A stretch of 64,000 nt of DNA from Streptomyces sp. ISL-1 (GTDB lineage: Bacteria; Actinomycetota; Actinomycetes; Streptomycetales; Streptomycetaceae), in the NCBI RefSeq assembly GCF_018614585.1, contig NZ_JAGGOI010000008.1, forward strand, positions 143,908 through 207,907. Reading direction: 5' to 3'. Positions 42,367 through 53,487 of this stretch are shown here, one piece after another (the stretch's first letter is position 1; each line of letters opens with the position of its first letter). The position numbers and the translations under genes are program-made. Below the pieces are notes generated by a model that saw only the letters and a program-made list of their open reading frames with translations, had not been told where the DNA came from and made no database searches.

Positions 42367-43326
42367 TCAGTCCAGGGCCCGGGAAAGCCGGTCCCGGACC
42401 GTCCTCATGTGCTCAGTCAGCTCCTGCGGCTCGACCACCTCGAAGTCCACGCCCATGAGCATCACGTGGATCACCAGCACATCCAGGCTCGCCGCCCCCG
42501 TGCGCAGCAGACACGTCTTCTCGTCGACCGCTTCGAGGACACCGTCGGACGGACCGACGAACTCGGCGGCCAGTTCGGCCGAGGTGTGCAACCGGATGAC
42601 CGCCTGGGCGGCGTAGGCGTGTGTGGAGACGCCCTTCGAGACATACGCCGCCAGGTCCTTCGCCGGAGGGGTGCGGGGAGCGAAGCGCGGGCCGTGCGGC
42701 GGCTGCGGGGTGATCCGGTCGGCACGGAACGTCCGCCAGTCGCCGCGGTCCAGATCCCAGGCGACGAGATACCAGCGCCGCTCGGTGCACACCAGACGAT
42801 GCGGCTCGACCGTGCGGCGGGTGGCGGAGCCGCCGTGGTCGCGGTACTCGAAGCGCAGCCGTTCGCTGTCCCGGCAGGCGTTGGCCAGTTCGGTCAGCAC
42901 GCTCGTGTCGACGGTGGAGCTCTGCGGGCCGCGCAGCATCGGCACGGTGAAGGCGTTGAGCGCGCCGACCCGGCGGCGCAGCCGGCTGGGCAGAACCTGC
43001 TCCAGCTTGGCCAGGGCGCGTACGGAGGTCTCGCCGATGCCCTCGATGCCGTGGCCCGCGGCGGTGCGCAGGCCCACCGCGACGGCCACCGCCTCCTCGT
43101 CGTCGAGCAGCAGTGGCGGCAACTCGGCCCCGGCGCCGAGCTGATAGCCGCCGCCCGTGCCGGGGCTGGCGTTGACGGGATAGCCCAGCTCGCGCAGCCG
43201 GTCCACATCGCGCCGGACCGTACGCGGCGTGACGCCGAGGCGGTCGGCCAGATCGGAGCCGGACCATTCGCGGTGGGCCTGGAGCAGCGAGAGCAGACGC
43301 AGCAGCCTTGCCGAGGTCTCCAACAT
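42367..43326 (-). CDS. WYL-domain transcriptional regulator
   Basis: 319 residues. An N-terminal winged helix (RLLRLLSLLQAHREWSGSDLADRLGVTPRTVRRDVDRLRELGYPV, 7-51) is followed by a WYL domain (about 135-225) with HRLVCTERRWYLVAWD as the WYL signature, and a C-terminal WCX region. Such proteins bind nucleic-acid-derived ligands and control stress or defence genes. A perfect palindrome 23 bases upstream implies autoregulation. Confidence 0.92.
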   Translation of the reverse strand: MLETSARLLRLLSLLQAHREWSGSDLADRLGVTPRTVRRDVDRLRELGYPVNASPGTGGGYQLGAGAELPPLLLDDEEAVAVAVGLRTAAGHGIEGIGETSVRALAKLEQVLPSRLRRRVGALNAFTVPMLRGPQSSTVDTSVLTELANACRDSERLRFEYRDHGGSATRRTVEPHRLVCTERRWYLVAWDLDRGDWRTFRADRITPQPPHGPRFAPRTPPAKDLAAYVSKGVSTHAYAAQAVIRLHTSAELAAEFVGPSDGVLEAVDEKTCLLRTGAASLDVLVIHVMLMGVDFEVVEPQELTEHMRTVRDRLSRALD

Positions 43327-43348
43327 GGCGTCGAGTCTGCCAGCGATT

Positions 43349-43367
43349 GAGGACAGTTGCTGTCCTC
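43349..43367. promoter_or_regulatory. Palindromic operator before the WYL regulator
   Basis: GAGGACAGTTGCTGTCCTC is a perfect inverted repeat with a three-base centre, 23 bases upstream of the regulator's start codon. Its position over the probable promoter supports autorepression. Confidence 0.7.
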
Positions 43368-43425
43368 GAACACCGGCCTCGAAGACTGGCCTCGGCTGCT
43401 GGCCTCGAAGACCGGCCCCCGTGCG

Positions 43426-44220
43426 TCAGGGCGCCGCGGTGAGGCGTACGCAGAGTTCGTTGTCGCTCGTGTAGCAGGGGGCGGCCAGCCAGTCGCCGGA
43501 CGGTAGCTTCGGGTACACGAAGATGTTCTTCCGGTCATGGATGTCGTCGAGGATGCGTGCGATGCGAATCCAGGCGGCATCCGCCGTCGGGCGCAGCCAC
43601 ATGTCCCACAACTCCTGCTTGCCGAGGTGCTGCTCCGCCAGCGGGCCGTACGGCAGGGTGAAGCCGAAGGCTCCGCCGTCGCCGCCCGTCACCGGCGCCC
43701 GGTGCGACTTGTCGGAGCCGCGCAGCCGCGCCTCGGCGACGGCCCCCTCGCCCAGTTCGGCTCCGTACAGCCGCCCCTCCACCGTCATCGCGCCACGCTC
43801 CGGCGCGAGGCCGATCTCCCCGGCCTCGGCGTGCGGCGCCCGCACCCAGCAGCGCACCGCCAGCCGGCCGTCCGCGGTCGGGTAGGGCACGCGCACGGTG
43901 ATCCGGTCGGCGTCGGGCGTGCGGTCGAGCAGCGTGCGCAGGTCGCGGATGCCGGGCTCGACGGCCTCGTCACCGACGTACGCCTCCCAGCGGCCCTCGG
44001 CCAGCTCGACCGTGCTGGGCAGCACGGCCCGCGAGCTGCCCTCCCCCGTGGGGGTCAGCGGAAGCCGCGTCTCGTCCTGTACGCCGCCCGGGCCGCCGCT
44101 CCGCTTGAGGACCAGCGCGGCGTCGGGCGCACTCGTCCCCGCGATGTCGAAGGTGATGCCCCCTGCGGAGTCGGCGATGCAGTCGGCCCGCGGCACACGC
44201 CGCTCGGTGGACGTGGTCAT
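43426..44220 (-). CDS. Unrecognised protein coupled to a glycosyltransferase
   Basis: 264 residues, mostly beta-rich, without signal peptide or membrane helix. The ATG overlaps the glycosyltransferase stop (ATGA), so they are translationally coupled. Segments such as GRWEAYVGDEAVEPGIRDLRTLL and the C-terminal DIHDRKNIFVYP are reminiscent of proteins labelled transferase in Streptomyces annotations, but no catalytic motif is evident. It may bind or assist the product of the glycosyltransferase. Confidence 0.7.
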   Translation of the reverse strand: MTTSTERRVPRADCIADSAGGITFDIAGTSAPDAALVLKRSGGPGGVQDETRLPLTPTGEGSSRAVLPSTVELAEGRWEAYVGDEAVEPGIRDLRTLLDRTPDADRITVRVPYPTADGRLAVRCWVRAPHAEAGEIGLAPERGAMTVEGRLYGAELGEGAVAEARLRGSDKSHRAPVTGGDGGAFGFTLPYGPLAEQHLGKQELWDMWLRPTADAAWIRIARILDDIHDRKNIFVYPKLPSGDWLAAPCYTSDNELCVRLTAAP

Positions 44221-45500
44221 GAGGATTTCTTCCCTTTCCGGATCACGTCGGCGGCCAGATAGCGCAGGGCGTAGGCCCCGTCGTACAGCGTGCCCCGGGC
44301 GTGCTGGGCGGCGTCCCGCAGTGCGCTGCGCGAGCGGCCCTCGCCGCGCGCCACCAGCTCGGTGAACAGGGCCTCATGGCGCTCGGCGATCGGCACCGGG
44401 TCGAAGCGGGCGGAGGCGGCGAGCGCCGCCTGCCCGGTGCGCCGGCGCAGTTCGTCGTCCTCGATCAGCAAGAGCAGGGCGTCGGCGATCGCGTCCACGT
44501 CGCCGACCGGCACCAGACGGCCGTCGACACCGTCATCGATGATCTCGCCGGGCCCGTGCGGGCAGTCGGTGGAGACGACGGGGAGGCCGCAGCGCATCGC
44601 CTCGACGATGGTCATGCCGAACGACTCCAGGCTGGAGGTGACGGCGGCGATCGAGCCCTTGACCCACTCCGGTTCGAGCGGATTGGCGGGGCCCATCAGG
44701 AAGACATGGTTGTGCAGCCCGCGCTCTTCGACGAGGGCGCGCAGCGCGTTCATCTCGTTGCCGGTCGCGTCTCCGCTGCCGTAGATCCGCAGCCGCCAGT
44801 CCGGACGTGCGGCTACCACCTTGGAGAAGGCCTTGACCAGCAGGTCGTACCGCTTGACGCTGGTCAGCCGGCCGGCCGCGATGATCCATCTGCTGGCGGC
44901 GTCGGCGGGCCGGACGGTCGGCGCGGGCACGCTGTTGGGCACCGATTCGATCCGTACGCCGGGCAGTTTCAGTTTGGAGCGGTAGGAGCGGGCGTCCGCC
45001 TCGGTGACGGTGGTGATCGCGTCGAGGAGGGGGTAGCGATGCCCGATCTCGCGGCGCAGCCGGTAGCCGTGGCTGTCCAGCGTGAGGTGTTCCTGGCCGA
45101 CGCGGACCGGGCCGCGCCGGGTCTGGCGGGCGATGTGCACATTGAGTCCGGGGCGGGTGCCCACGACGACATCGGCCGCCAGGGACCCCAGGTGGGCGGC
45201 GATCCGGGCGTCGGTGAGGCGGCTGTACTGCTTGTGGCGGCCGTCGCCGCGCGGGAAGACCGTGGCGGGGCGCGTGTAGTCCGGGTGGTCGCCGTCGAAG
45301 CCGGGGCTGCTCCTGCGCAGATCGACGAGGTGCTTCATGGCGACACCGGCGGGCGCGCCCATGGTGGGTTGGTCACGGTGGCGGAAGACGGAGACGATCT
45401 CGACGTCGTGCCTCTCGGCCAGGGTCTGGGCCAGGTTGAACGTCGTCCGGATCGTGCCGCCGATGCCGTAAGCGTTGTGGAGCAGGAAAGAGATGTGCAT
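44217..45500 (-). CDS. Glycosyltransferase family 4 protein
   Basis: 427 residues with two Rossmann-like halves (GT-B fold). The N-terminal glycine loop is HNAYGIGGTIRTTFNLA; the donor-binding half has IIAAGRLTSVKRYDLLVKAF, and the EX7E motif lies in SSLESFGMTIVEAMRCGLPVV (the Glu pair around S-F-G-M). It is a retaining transferase using a nucleotide sugar; the acceptor may be a lipid, polymer or wall component. It starts the two-gene operon with the coupled protein. Confidence 0.9.
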   Translation of the reverse strand: MHISFLLHNAYGIGGTIRTTFNLAQTLAERHDVEIVSVFRHRDQPTMGAPAGVAMKHLVDLRRSSPGFDGDHPDYTRPATVFPRGDGRHKQYSRLTDARIAAHLGSLAADVVVGTRPGLNVHIARQTRRGPVRVGQEHLTLDSHGYRLRREIGHRYPLLDAITTVTEADARSYRSKLKLPGVRIESVPNSVPAPTVRPADAASRWIIAAGRLTSVKRYDLLVKAFSKVVAARPDWRLRIYGSGDATGNEMNALRALVEERGLHNHVFLMGPANPLEPEWVKGSIAAVTSSLESFGMTIVEAMRCGLPVVSTDCPHGPGEIIDDGVDGRLVPVGDVDAIADALLLLIEDDELRRRTGQAALAASARFDPVPIAERHEALFTELVARGEGRSRSALRDAAQHARGTLYDGAYALRYLAADVIRKGKKSS

Positions 45501-45684
45501 GCGCCGCCGCGTCCCCCAGTATTCGTGTCTGCAGGAGTGGACTGTACTGGTCTGTTACGGCTGATACCGGAGCTGGGGCACAGCGAAGCAGTTCTCTGAC
45601 ATCTCGCCGCGCCGCGTCACCCGGCCCTCGTCGCCCTGCGGCGTCCGACGGACAGGCAGGTGCGGGAGGTTGAGCCCGGCGAGC

Positions 45685-46266
<582 letters not shown>

Positions 46267-46312
46267 CTAGGCAGTTCGGCCCTGTGAAAGCCGGTGCCGC
46301 GCACGGGCGGCA

Positions 46313-46348
46313 GGCAGCCCCACCCGGTCGGACCCGGGCGGGGCTGCC
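46313..46348 (-). terminator. Terminator downstream of the second Rpf gene
   Basis: GGCAGCCCC pairs with GGGGCTGCC, extended by CCCGG/CCGGG inside, 11 bases after the stop of the 46.4-kb Rpf gene. Confidence 0.75.
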
Positions 46349-46358
46349 GAAGGACACC

Positions 46359-47521
<1,163 letters not shown>

Positions 47522-48301
47522 GTGCCGCGCATGCTCGACGTCAGCGAGGACGTACGCGCCGAGATCGGCGACGAAGAAGCCGACCGGCTACTCGCCGGCG
47601 AGAACGCCCCGGGCAGCTACGACTGCACTTCCTGCCGCACCCCGGGCGACTCCGAGCAGGAACGCACCAGCACCGTGCTGTTCGTCGGCGAGGAGACCGC
47701 CGTTCTCGCCTTCGCCCACGCCACCTGCATCCCCTCGCAGGTCGTCCAGGTCGCGGAGGACCAGCTGCAGGGCGCAGTTCGGTCCATCACGGGCGACGAG
47801 TCACAGGTCCCCGGCGCCGGTCCGCAGCAGGCCGTTCTCGGCATCACCAGCGGTCTCGTACTGATCGACGGCGATCTGCACCCCGCCCTGGTCGTCGAAC
47901 CGACCGCGCCCATCGCCCGCCCCGGCACCACCGGCTACGGCGGCGACGACTTCCTCCCGCTCCTCATCGAGCAGGGCTTCCAGCCGGTCTCCGACATGAA
48001 CAGGCGCCCCGGCCGGCTGCCCGGCTGGTCCGTCCTGGTCGCCATGGGGCAGCTGCACGCCGTGCTCCAGCCCGGCACCGGCGGCGGCAGCCCGGTCGCC
48101 TGGTGGCAGGCGCATCAGCCGCTCCAGGTCACCGACGGCTGGCGCGCGGCCGCCAACAAGTCGCAGACGGTCCTCGTGTTCGCCGCCCCGGTCGGCTCGA
48201 TCGGCCAGCAGCCGCGCGAGGACCTGCTGCGCGAGGCGCTGGAGAAGGCCGCGGCGGGCGGCCGCCTGGTGGCCGCGGCGATGCCGCTCGCGGGCACGTG
48301 A
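47522..48301 (+). CDS. Unrecognised soluble protein
   Basis: 259 residues from GTG 47522 with GAGGAG upstream. No membrane or signal segment. An early CTSCRTPGDSEQER segment with a Cys-x2-Cys pair and later HATCIPSQ could bind metal; two alpha/beta-like halves follow, one with GQLHAVLQPG and one with TVLVFAAPVGSIGQQPREDLLREALEKAAAGG. The GC codon pattern is typical of a real Streptomyces gene. No family was identified. Confidence 0.7.
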   Translation: MPRMLDVSEDVRAEIGDEEADRLLAGENAPGSYDCTSCRTPGDSEQERTSTVLFVGEETAVLAFAHATCIPSQVVQVAEDQLQGAVRSITGDESQVPGAGPQQAVLGITSGLVLIDGDLHPALVVEPTAPIARPGTTGYGGDDFLPLLIEQGFQPVSDMNRRPGRLPGWSVLVAMGQLHAVLQPGTGGGSPVAWWQAHQPLQVTDGWRAAANKSQTVLVFAAPVGSIGQQPREDLLREALEKAAAGGRLVAAAMPLAGT

Positions 48302-48412
48302 CGACGCCGGGGGTGCTGAACCGTGCCCCCGGCGTACGTTTCGTACATCCCTCGGAAGAATGCAGCTCCGCGCAGCCCGCATCCGTCCGACGGCGGGGGT
48401 CGTTGCAGGTAC

Positions 48413-48751
48413 GTGCACTCATACGACCCCTCCCGCCAGCCGTACCAGAGTCAGATCCCCGCCATGCGCCCCGCGCGTGAGGCGACGGTCGGCCACTCCC
48501 CCACGCCCATCTACGACACGCTGTACTCCGAGTACCGCAGGGCGTTCAGGGCGCTGCCGGGCGACCGGAGCGGCGAGGAGGATCTCGACTTCAGGGCCTT
48601 CGGCACCGGGCTGCACAGCAGCCGTGGGGGATCATCGGGCCATACGAGCAGCCACCCCGGGGCGGGCTGGCAGCCGTACCCGCTGAGCCGGCCGCACAAC
48701 GGGAACCATGTCCCGGCGGCGCTGCCGCCGGCTCCGCGCCGGGGTCTGTGA
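48413..48751 (+). CDS. Small unrecognised Streptomyces protein
   Basis: 112 residues from GTG 48413 (ATG 48464 is an alternative). The middle has TPIYDTLYSEYRRAFRALPGD followed by RSGEEDLDFRAFGTG, and the end is APRRGL. The TPIYDxL type of motif occurs in several small Streptomyces proteins of unknown role. It is proline- and glycine-rich and probably partly disordered. Ends close to a strong terminator. Confidence 0.6.
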   Translation: MHSYDPSRQPYQSQIPAMRPAREATVGHSPTPIYDTLYSEYRRAFRALPGDRSGEEDLDFRAFGTGLHSSRGGSSGHTSSHPGAGWQPYPLSRPHNGNHVPAALPPAPRRGL

Positions 48752-48762
48752 CCCGGGACGAC

Positions 48763-48805
48763 ATGGCGCTGCCCCGGACCGTTCGGCGGTCCGGGGCAGC
48801 GCCAT
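48763..48805. terminator. 18-bp perfect terminator hairpin between the small gene and der
   Basis: ATGGCGCTGCCCCGGACC pairs completely with GGTCCGGGGCAGCGCCAT around a seven-base loop. Placed between convergent stops, it acts in both directions. Confidence 0.9.
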
Positions 48806-48820
48806 TGCCACGCGTTCACA

Positions 48821-50287
48821 TCACTTGTTGCGGCCGCGCTTCTCGCGCACTCGCACCGAGATGTGGATCGGGGTGCCCTCGAAGCCGAACTCCTCGCGCA
48901 GCCGGCGCTCGACGAAACGGCGGTAGCCGTGCTCCAGGAAGCCGGAGGCGAAGAGCACGAACCGCGGCGGCGTGGTGCCGGCCTGGGTACCGAAGAGGAT
49001 GCGGGGCTGCTTGCCGCCGCGGATCGGGTGCGGGTGGGAGGCGACGATCTCACCGAGGAAGGCGTTCAGCCGACCCGTGGGGATACGCGTCTCCCAGCCC
49101 GTCAGAGCCGTCTCGATCGCCGGGACCAGCTTCTCCATGTGGCGGCCGGTACGGGCGGACACATTGACCCGCGGCGCCCAGGCGATCTGCGCGAGCTCGG
49201 TATCGATCTCGCGCTCCAGGTAGTAGCGGCGCTCCTCGTCGAGGTTGTCCCACTTGTTGAACGCGACGACCAGCGCACGCCCGGCCTCGACGGCCATGGT
49301 GATGATCCGCTGGTCCTGGACGCTGATGGACTCCGTGGCGTCGATCAGAACGACCGCGACCTCGGCCTTCTCGACGGCGGCGGCGGTGCGCAGGGAGGCG
49401 TAGTAGTCCGCGCCCTCCTGGAGGTGGACCCGGCGCCGGATACCGGCCGTGTCGATGAACTTCCAGGTGATACCGCCGAGTTCGATCAACTCGTCGACCG
49501 GGTCGCGGGTGGTGCCGGCGACCTCGTTGACGACGACCCGGTCCTCGTTCGCCACCTTGTTGAGCAGCGAGGACTTGCCGACGTTCGGGCGGCCGATCAG
49601 GGCGATACGGCGCGGGCCGCCGACGGCGTTGCCGAAGGTCTGGGCCGGGGCCTCGGGCAGCGCCTCCAGGACGGCGTCGAGCATGTCGCCCGTACCGCGG
49701 CCGTGCAGCGAGGAGACGGGGTGCGGCAGGCCGAGGCCGAGCGACCACAGGGCCGTGGCGTCCGCCTCGCCGCTCGGTCCGTCGACCTTGTTGGCGCACA
49801 GCACGACGGGCTTTCCGGCCCGGCGCAGCAGCTTGACGACGGCCTCGTCGGTGTCGGTGGCGCCGACCGTGGAGTCCACGACGAAGACGACCGCGTCGGC
49901 GGCCTCGATCGCGTACTCGGCCTGGGCGGCGACGGAGGCGTCGATGCCGAGGACGTCCTGCTCCCAGCCGCCGGTGTCGACGACCTTGAAGCGGCGGCCG
50001 GCCCACTCGGCCTCGTAGGTGACACGGTCGCGGGTGACGCCGGGCTTGTCCTCGACGACGGCCTCACGACGGCCGATGATGCGGTTCACAAGGGTCGACT
50101 TGCCGACATTGGGGCGGCCGACGACGGCGAGGACGGGCAGCGGGCCGTGACCGGCCTCGCCGATCGCGTTCTCGACGACCTCGGCGTCGAAGCCCTCTTC
50201 CGCGGCGAGCTCCATGAACTCCGCGTACTCGGCGTCGCCAAGCGCTCCGTGCTCGTGCTCGTCGCCGGACTGGATCTGGTCGTTCAT
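48821..50287 (-). CDS. der: Ribosome biogenesis GTPase Der
   Basis: 488 residues. Two tandem G domains each with P-loop GRPNVGKS ([16 protein letters not shown] and [16 protein letters not shown]), DTGG/DTAG switch II, and NKVD/NKWD base-specificity motifs. A C-terminal KH-like domain follows ([13 protein letters not shown] onward). It binds GTP and assists 50S subunit assembly. The N-terminus has about 50 extra acidic residues usual in actinobacteria. First of the divergence from the plsC-cmk-tyrA-aroH block on the same strand. Confidence 0.97.
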   Translation of the reverse strand: MNDQIQSGDEHEHGALGDAEYAEFMELAAEEGFDAEVVENAIGEAGHGPLPVLAVVGRPNVGKSTLVNRIIGRREAVVEDKPGVTRDRVTYEAEWAGRRFKVVDTGGWEQDVLGIDASVAAQAEYAIEAADAVVFVVDSTVGATDTDEAVVKLLRRAGKPVVLCANKVDGPSGEADATALWSLGLGLPHPVSSLHGRGTGDMLDAVLEALPEAPAQTFGNAVGGPRRIALIGRPNVGKSSLLNKVANEDRVVVNEVAGTTRDPVDELIELGGITWKFIDTAGIRRRVHLQEGADYYASLRTAAAVEKAEVAVVLIDATESISVQDQRIITMAVEAGRALVVAFNKWDNLDEERRYYLEREIDTELAQIAWAPRVNVSARTGRHMEKLVPAIETALTGWETRIPTGRLNAFLGEIVASHPHPIRGGKQPRILFGTQAGTTPPRFVLFASGFLEHGYRRFVERRLREEFGFEGTPIHISVRVREKRGRNK

Positions 50288-50357
50288 GAAGTACTTACCT
50301 CGTTACGTTGCATCATCGATGGACCGCTTGTCGCGCGATCCACTACTCAAGTCTTAC

Positions 50358-51002
50358 CTAGCGCCCGGTGAGACGCTTGGCGTTTTCCAGGTGGGCGGTC
50401 AGCCGCTCCTGGATGCGTACGGTCGCGTCGTCCAGCGCCTTGCGCGTGCGGCGCCCGCTGCCGTCGCCCGCCTCGAAGGCGTCACCGAAGACGACGTCGA
50501 CCCGGCTGCGCAGCGGAGGCAGTGCCCGTATCAACCGCCCGCGGCGCTCCGTGCTTCCCAATACCGCCACCGGGACGATCGGGGCGCCGGAACGCAGGGC
50601 GAAGTACGCGAGCCCGGCGCGCAGCGAGGCGAAGTCTCCCTCGCCCCGGGTGCCCTCGGGGAAGATCCCGAGGACGCCGCCGCTGTCCAGCACGCCGAGC
50701 GCGCTGGTGATGGCGGTCCGGTCGGTGCTCGTACGGTCCACCTTCACCTGACCCATTCCCAGCAGGAACGGGTCGAGAGGGCCGACGAACGCCTCCTTCT
50801 TGATCAGGAAGTGCACGGGACGGGGCGCGGTGCCCATCAGCATCGGCCCGTCGATCATGTGCGAGTGGTTCACGGCGAGGATCACCGGGCCGGCCGCCGG
50901 AACCCGCCAGGCGCCGAGCACCCGCGGCTTCCACAGCCCGTACATGAGCCCGATGCCGATGCCCCGCCCGACCGCCGCGCCCTTCTCGGAGGGTACGGTC
51001 AC
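50358..51002 (-). CDS. 1-acyl-sn-glycerol-3-phosphate acyltransferase (PlsC family)
   Basis: 214 residues; GTG 51002 overlaps the cmk stop (GTGA). The acyltransferase motifs are NHSHMIDGP (HX4D, catalytic His) and FPEGTRG. It is a soluble/peripheral lysophosphatidate acyltransferase in phospholipid synthesis. The cmk-plsC-der order is a conserved actinobacterial core arrangement. Confidence 0.92.
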   Translation of the reverse strand: MTVPSEKGAAVGRGIGIGLMYGLWKPRVLGAWRVPAAGPVILAVNHSHMIDGPMLMGTAPRPVHFLIKKEAFVGPLDPFLLGMGQVKVDRTSTDRTAITSALGVLDSGGVLGIFPEGTRGEGDFASLRAGLAYFALRSGAPIVPVAVLGSTERRGRLIRALPPLRSRVDVVFGDAFEAGDGSGRRTRKALDDATVRIQERLTAHLENAKRLTGR

Positions 51003-51727
51003 CGGGCCGCCGGCTTCTCTGTGTTCTCGGTGTTCTCGGTGTTCTCGGTCGCGCAGCGCCGCTCCTCGACGAGGGTGACGACGCACTCAATGACCTGCTC
51101 CAGGGTCAGGTCGGTGGTGTCCACCTCGACCGCGTCGTCAGCCTTGGCGAGCGGGGACGTCTTACGGCTGGAGTCGGCCGCGTCCCGCTTGACCAGGGCT
51201 TCCTTGGTGGCCGCGACGTCGGTGCCCTTCAGCTCCCCGCTGCGGCGGGCGGCGCGGGCCTCGGGCGAGGCGGTCAGGAAGATCTTCAGGTCCGCGTCCG
51301 GCAGGACGGTGGTGCCGATGTCGCGCCCCTCGACGACGATGCCGGTCGCGGCGGAGGAGGCGATGGAGCGCTGCAGCTCGGTGATCCGGGCCCGCACCTC
51401 GGGGACTGCGCTGACCGCGCTCACCTTGGAGGTGACATCGGGCGTACGGATCGGTCCGGTGACGTCCACACCGTCCACGGTGATGGTGGGGTTGGCCGGG
51501 TCGGTGCCGGAGACTATGGCGGGCTTGGCGGCGGCGGTGGCGATCGCGGCCGGGTCCTGGACGTCGACGCCGTTGCTGGTCATCCACCAGGTGATCGCGC
51601 GGTACTGGGCGCCGGTGTCGAGATAGCTCAGCCCCAGCGCTGCGGCGACCGCCCTGGAGGTGCTCGACTTGCCCGTGCCGGAGGGGCCGTCGATGGCGAC
51701 GATCACGGATTCCACGGTGTCGGACAC
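50999..51727 (-). CDS. cmk: (d)CMP kinase
   Basis: 242 residues from GTG 51727 (the ribosome-binding purines AGGAAG abut it; a GTG four codons later is possible). P-loop GPSGTGKSS, YLDTGAQYRAITWW, GRDIGTTVLPDA (NMP binding) and ARAARRSGELKG lid. It phosphorylates CMP/dCMP. The last 20 residues carry a tandem ENT repeat from a 9-base DNA repeat and are not conserved. Confidence 0.95.
   Translation of the reverse strand: MSDTVESVIVAIDGPSGTGKSSTSRAVAAALGLSYLDTGAQYRAITWWMTSNGVDVQDPAAIATAAAKPAIVSGTDPANPTITVDGVDVTGPIRTPDVTSKVSAVSAVPEVRARITELQRSIASSAATGIVVEGRDIGTTVLPDADLKIFLTASPEARAARRSGELKGTDVAATKEALVKRDAADSSRKTSPLAKADDAVEVDTTDLTLEQVIECVVTLVEERRCATENTENTENTEKPAAR
51022..51048. repeat. 9-bp tandem repeat in the cmk 3' end
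   Basis: TGTTCTCGG occurs three times without error, encoding Glu-Asn-Thr repeats on the minus strand. As a multiple of three it can slip without frameshift. Confidence 0.85.
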
Positions 51728-51864
51728 CTTCCTGGTACGAGGAGAGGGCAGGCGGAATTGCCGGTGGGCCCTGCACCAGGTTACCGAGTCCTTGGGCCCG
51801 CCTTTACACACGGATGGCGGCGCGGTAAATCAAACCCCTTGGACTCCGTCCGCCGACGCCGGGG

Positions 51865-52950
51865 TCACTGCCGGATCGACCAGCCCCGCTCCCGCAACGA
51901 CGCCGTCAGCACCGTCGCCGCGGTCGGCTCCACCATCAGCTGGACCAGGCCCGCCTGCTGGCCCGTCGCGTGTTCGATGCGGACGTCCTCGATGTTCACG
52001 CCCGCTCGGCCCGCGTCCGCGAAGATGCGCGCCAGCTCGCCCGGCCGGTCGCTGATCAGAACCGCCACGATCTCGTACGACGCCGGGGCCGCGCCGTGCT
52101 TGCCCGGGACGCGGACGCGTCCCGCGTTGCCCCGGCGCAGGACGTCCTCGATGCCCTCCGCGCCGTCCCGGCGCTTGGAGTCGTCGGAGGACTGCAGGGA
52201 CCGCAGCGCCTGGACCGTCTCGTCCAGGTCCGCCGCCACCCCGGCCAGCACGTCGGCCACCGGGCCCGGGTTCGCGGAGAGGATCTCGACCCACATCCGG
52301 GGGTCGGACGCCGCGATCCGGGTGACGTCGCGGATGCCCTGGCCGCAGAGCCGTACCGCCGTGTCGTCCGCCTCCTGCAGCCGGGCCGCGACCATCGAGG
52401 AGATCAGCTGAGGGGTGTGGGAGACGAGGGCCACCGCCCGGTCATGGGCGTCGGCGTCCATGACCACCGGGACGGCCCGGCAGAGCGCGACCAGCTCGAG
52501 GGCGAGGTTGAGCACCTCGGTGTCCGTGTCGCGCGTGGGCGTCAGCACCCACGGGCGGCCCTCGAAAAGGTCCGCGGTCGCAGCCAGCGGACCCGAGCGC
52601 TCCTTGCCCGCCATCGGATGCGTGCCGATGTACGCGCTCAGGTCCAGGCCCAGCGCCTCCAGCTCGCGCCGCGGCCCGCCCTTGACGCTCGCCACGTCGA
52701 GGTAGCCGCGCGCGGTACCGGCGCGCATCGCGTCGGCCAGCGCGGTGGCGACATGCGCCGGCGGTACGGCGACGATCGCGAGGTCGACCGGGCCTTCGGG
52801 CGGCTCGTCCGTCCCCGCGCCGAGCGCGGCGGCGGTACGGGCCCGCTCCGGGTCCTGGTCCACGAGGTGCACAGCGACTCCGCGGCCGGCGAGGGTGAGG
52901 GCCGCGGACGTGCCGATCAGGCCCGTTCCGATGACGACGGCGGTTCTCAC
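51865..52950 (-). CDS. tyrA: Prephenate dehydrogenase
   Basis: 361 residues, GTG start overlapping the aroH stop by four bases. NAD-binding GTGLIGTSAA at the N-terminus, the HPMAGKERSGP substrate loop near 165-175, and a C-terminal ACT domain (about 285-355, VLISDRPGELARIFADAGRAGVNIEDVRIEH) for tyrosine feedback. It converts prephenate to 4-hydroxyphenylpyruvate. Coupled to chorismate mutase. Confidence 0.95.
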   Translation of the reverse strand: MRTAVVIGTGLIGTSAALTLAGRGVAVHLVDQDPERARTAAALGAGTDEPPEGPVDLAIVAVPPAHVATALADAMRAGTARGYLDVASVKGGPRRELEALGLDLSAYIGTHPMAGKERSGPLAATADLFEGRPWVLTPTRDTDTEVLNLALELVALCRAVPVVMDADAHDRAVALVSHTPQLISSMVAARLQEADDTAVRLCGQGIRDVTRIAASDPRMWVEILSANPGPVADVLAGVAADLDETVQALRSLQSSDDSKRRDGAEGIEDVLRRGNAGRVRVPGKHGAAPASYEIVAVLISDRPGELARIFADAGRAGVNIEDVRIEHATGQQAGLVQLMVEPTAATVLTASLRERGWSIRQ

Positions 52951-53309
52951 TGGGCGATGTCCTTGCGCAGGGCAGCCGCGGCACCGAGGTACACGTGCGC
53001 GATCTCCGACTTGGCCAGATCCGACTCGACGTGCGCCAGGATCCGTACGACACGGGGCATGGCCCCGACGATGTTCAGCTCCTGCGCGCAGATCAGTGGC
53101 ACGTCGACGATGCCCAGCTTGCGCGCGGCCGCCGCGGGGAAGTCGCTGTGCAGATCCGGCGTGGCCGTGAACCAGACGCTGATCAGATCGTCCGTGACCA
53201 GCCCGTTCCGCTCCAGGATGGCGGTGAGCAGTTCGCTGACCTGCTCGTCCATGTGTCCGGCCTCGTCCCGTTCCAGCTGGACGGCTCCCCGGACCGCTCG
53301 TACCGCCAC
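52947..53309 (-). CDS. aroH: Chorismate mutase AroH
   Basis: 120 residues from GTG 53309, AAGGAG upstream. AroH-type (trimeric) fold: VRAVRGAVQLERDEAGHM with the active-site Arg, LVTDDLISVWFTATPDLHSDFPA and VRILAHVESD. It turns chorismate into prephenate, directly supplying the coupled tyrA product. First gene of the aroH-tyrA pair. Confidence 0.95.
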   Translation of the reverse strand: MAVRAVRGAVQLERDEAGHMDEQVSELLTAILERNGLVTDDLISVWFTATPDLHSDFPAAAARKLGIVDVPLICAQELNIVGAMPRVVRILAHVESDLAKSEIAHVYLGAAAALRKDIAQ

Positions 53310-53487
53310 GTCGTGCTCCTTAACTGTGCGAGTGCTCCGTTCAGCGTAGTCAGGCGCTGGGGGCCACGGCCGCGGCGACCACCATCCGAGAGCGGGCCCG
53401 GCGCCGAACACGGCCAATGTCACCCACGCCGGACAGCACCGCCAGTTGGGCGACCTGCGCGGGCAGCCCTGCGCTACAACTGACGGC

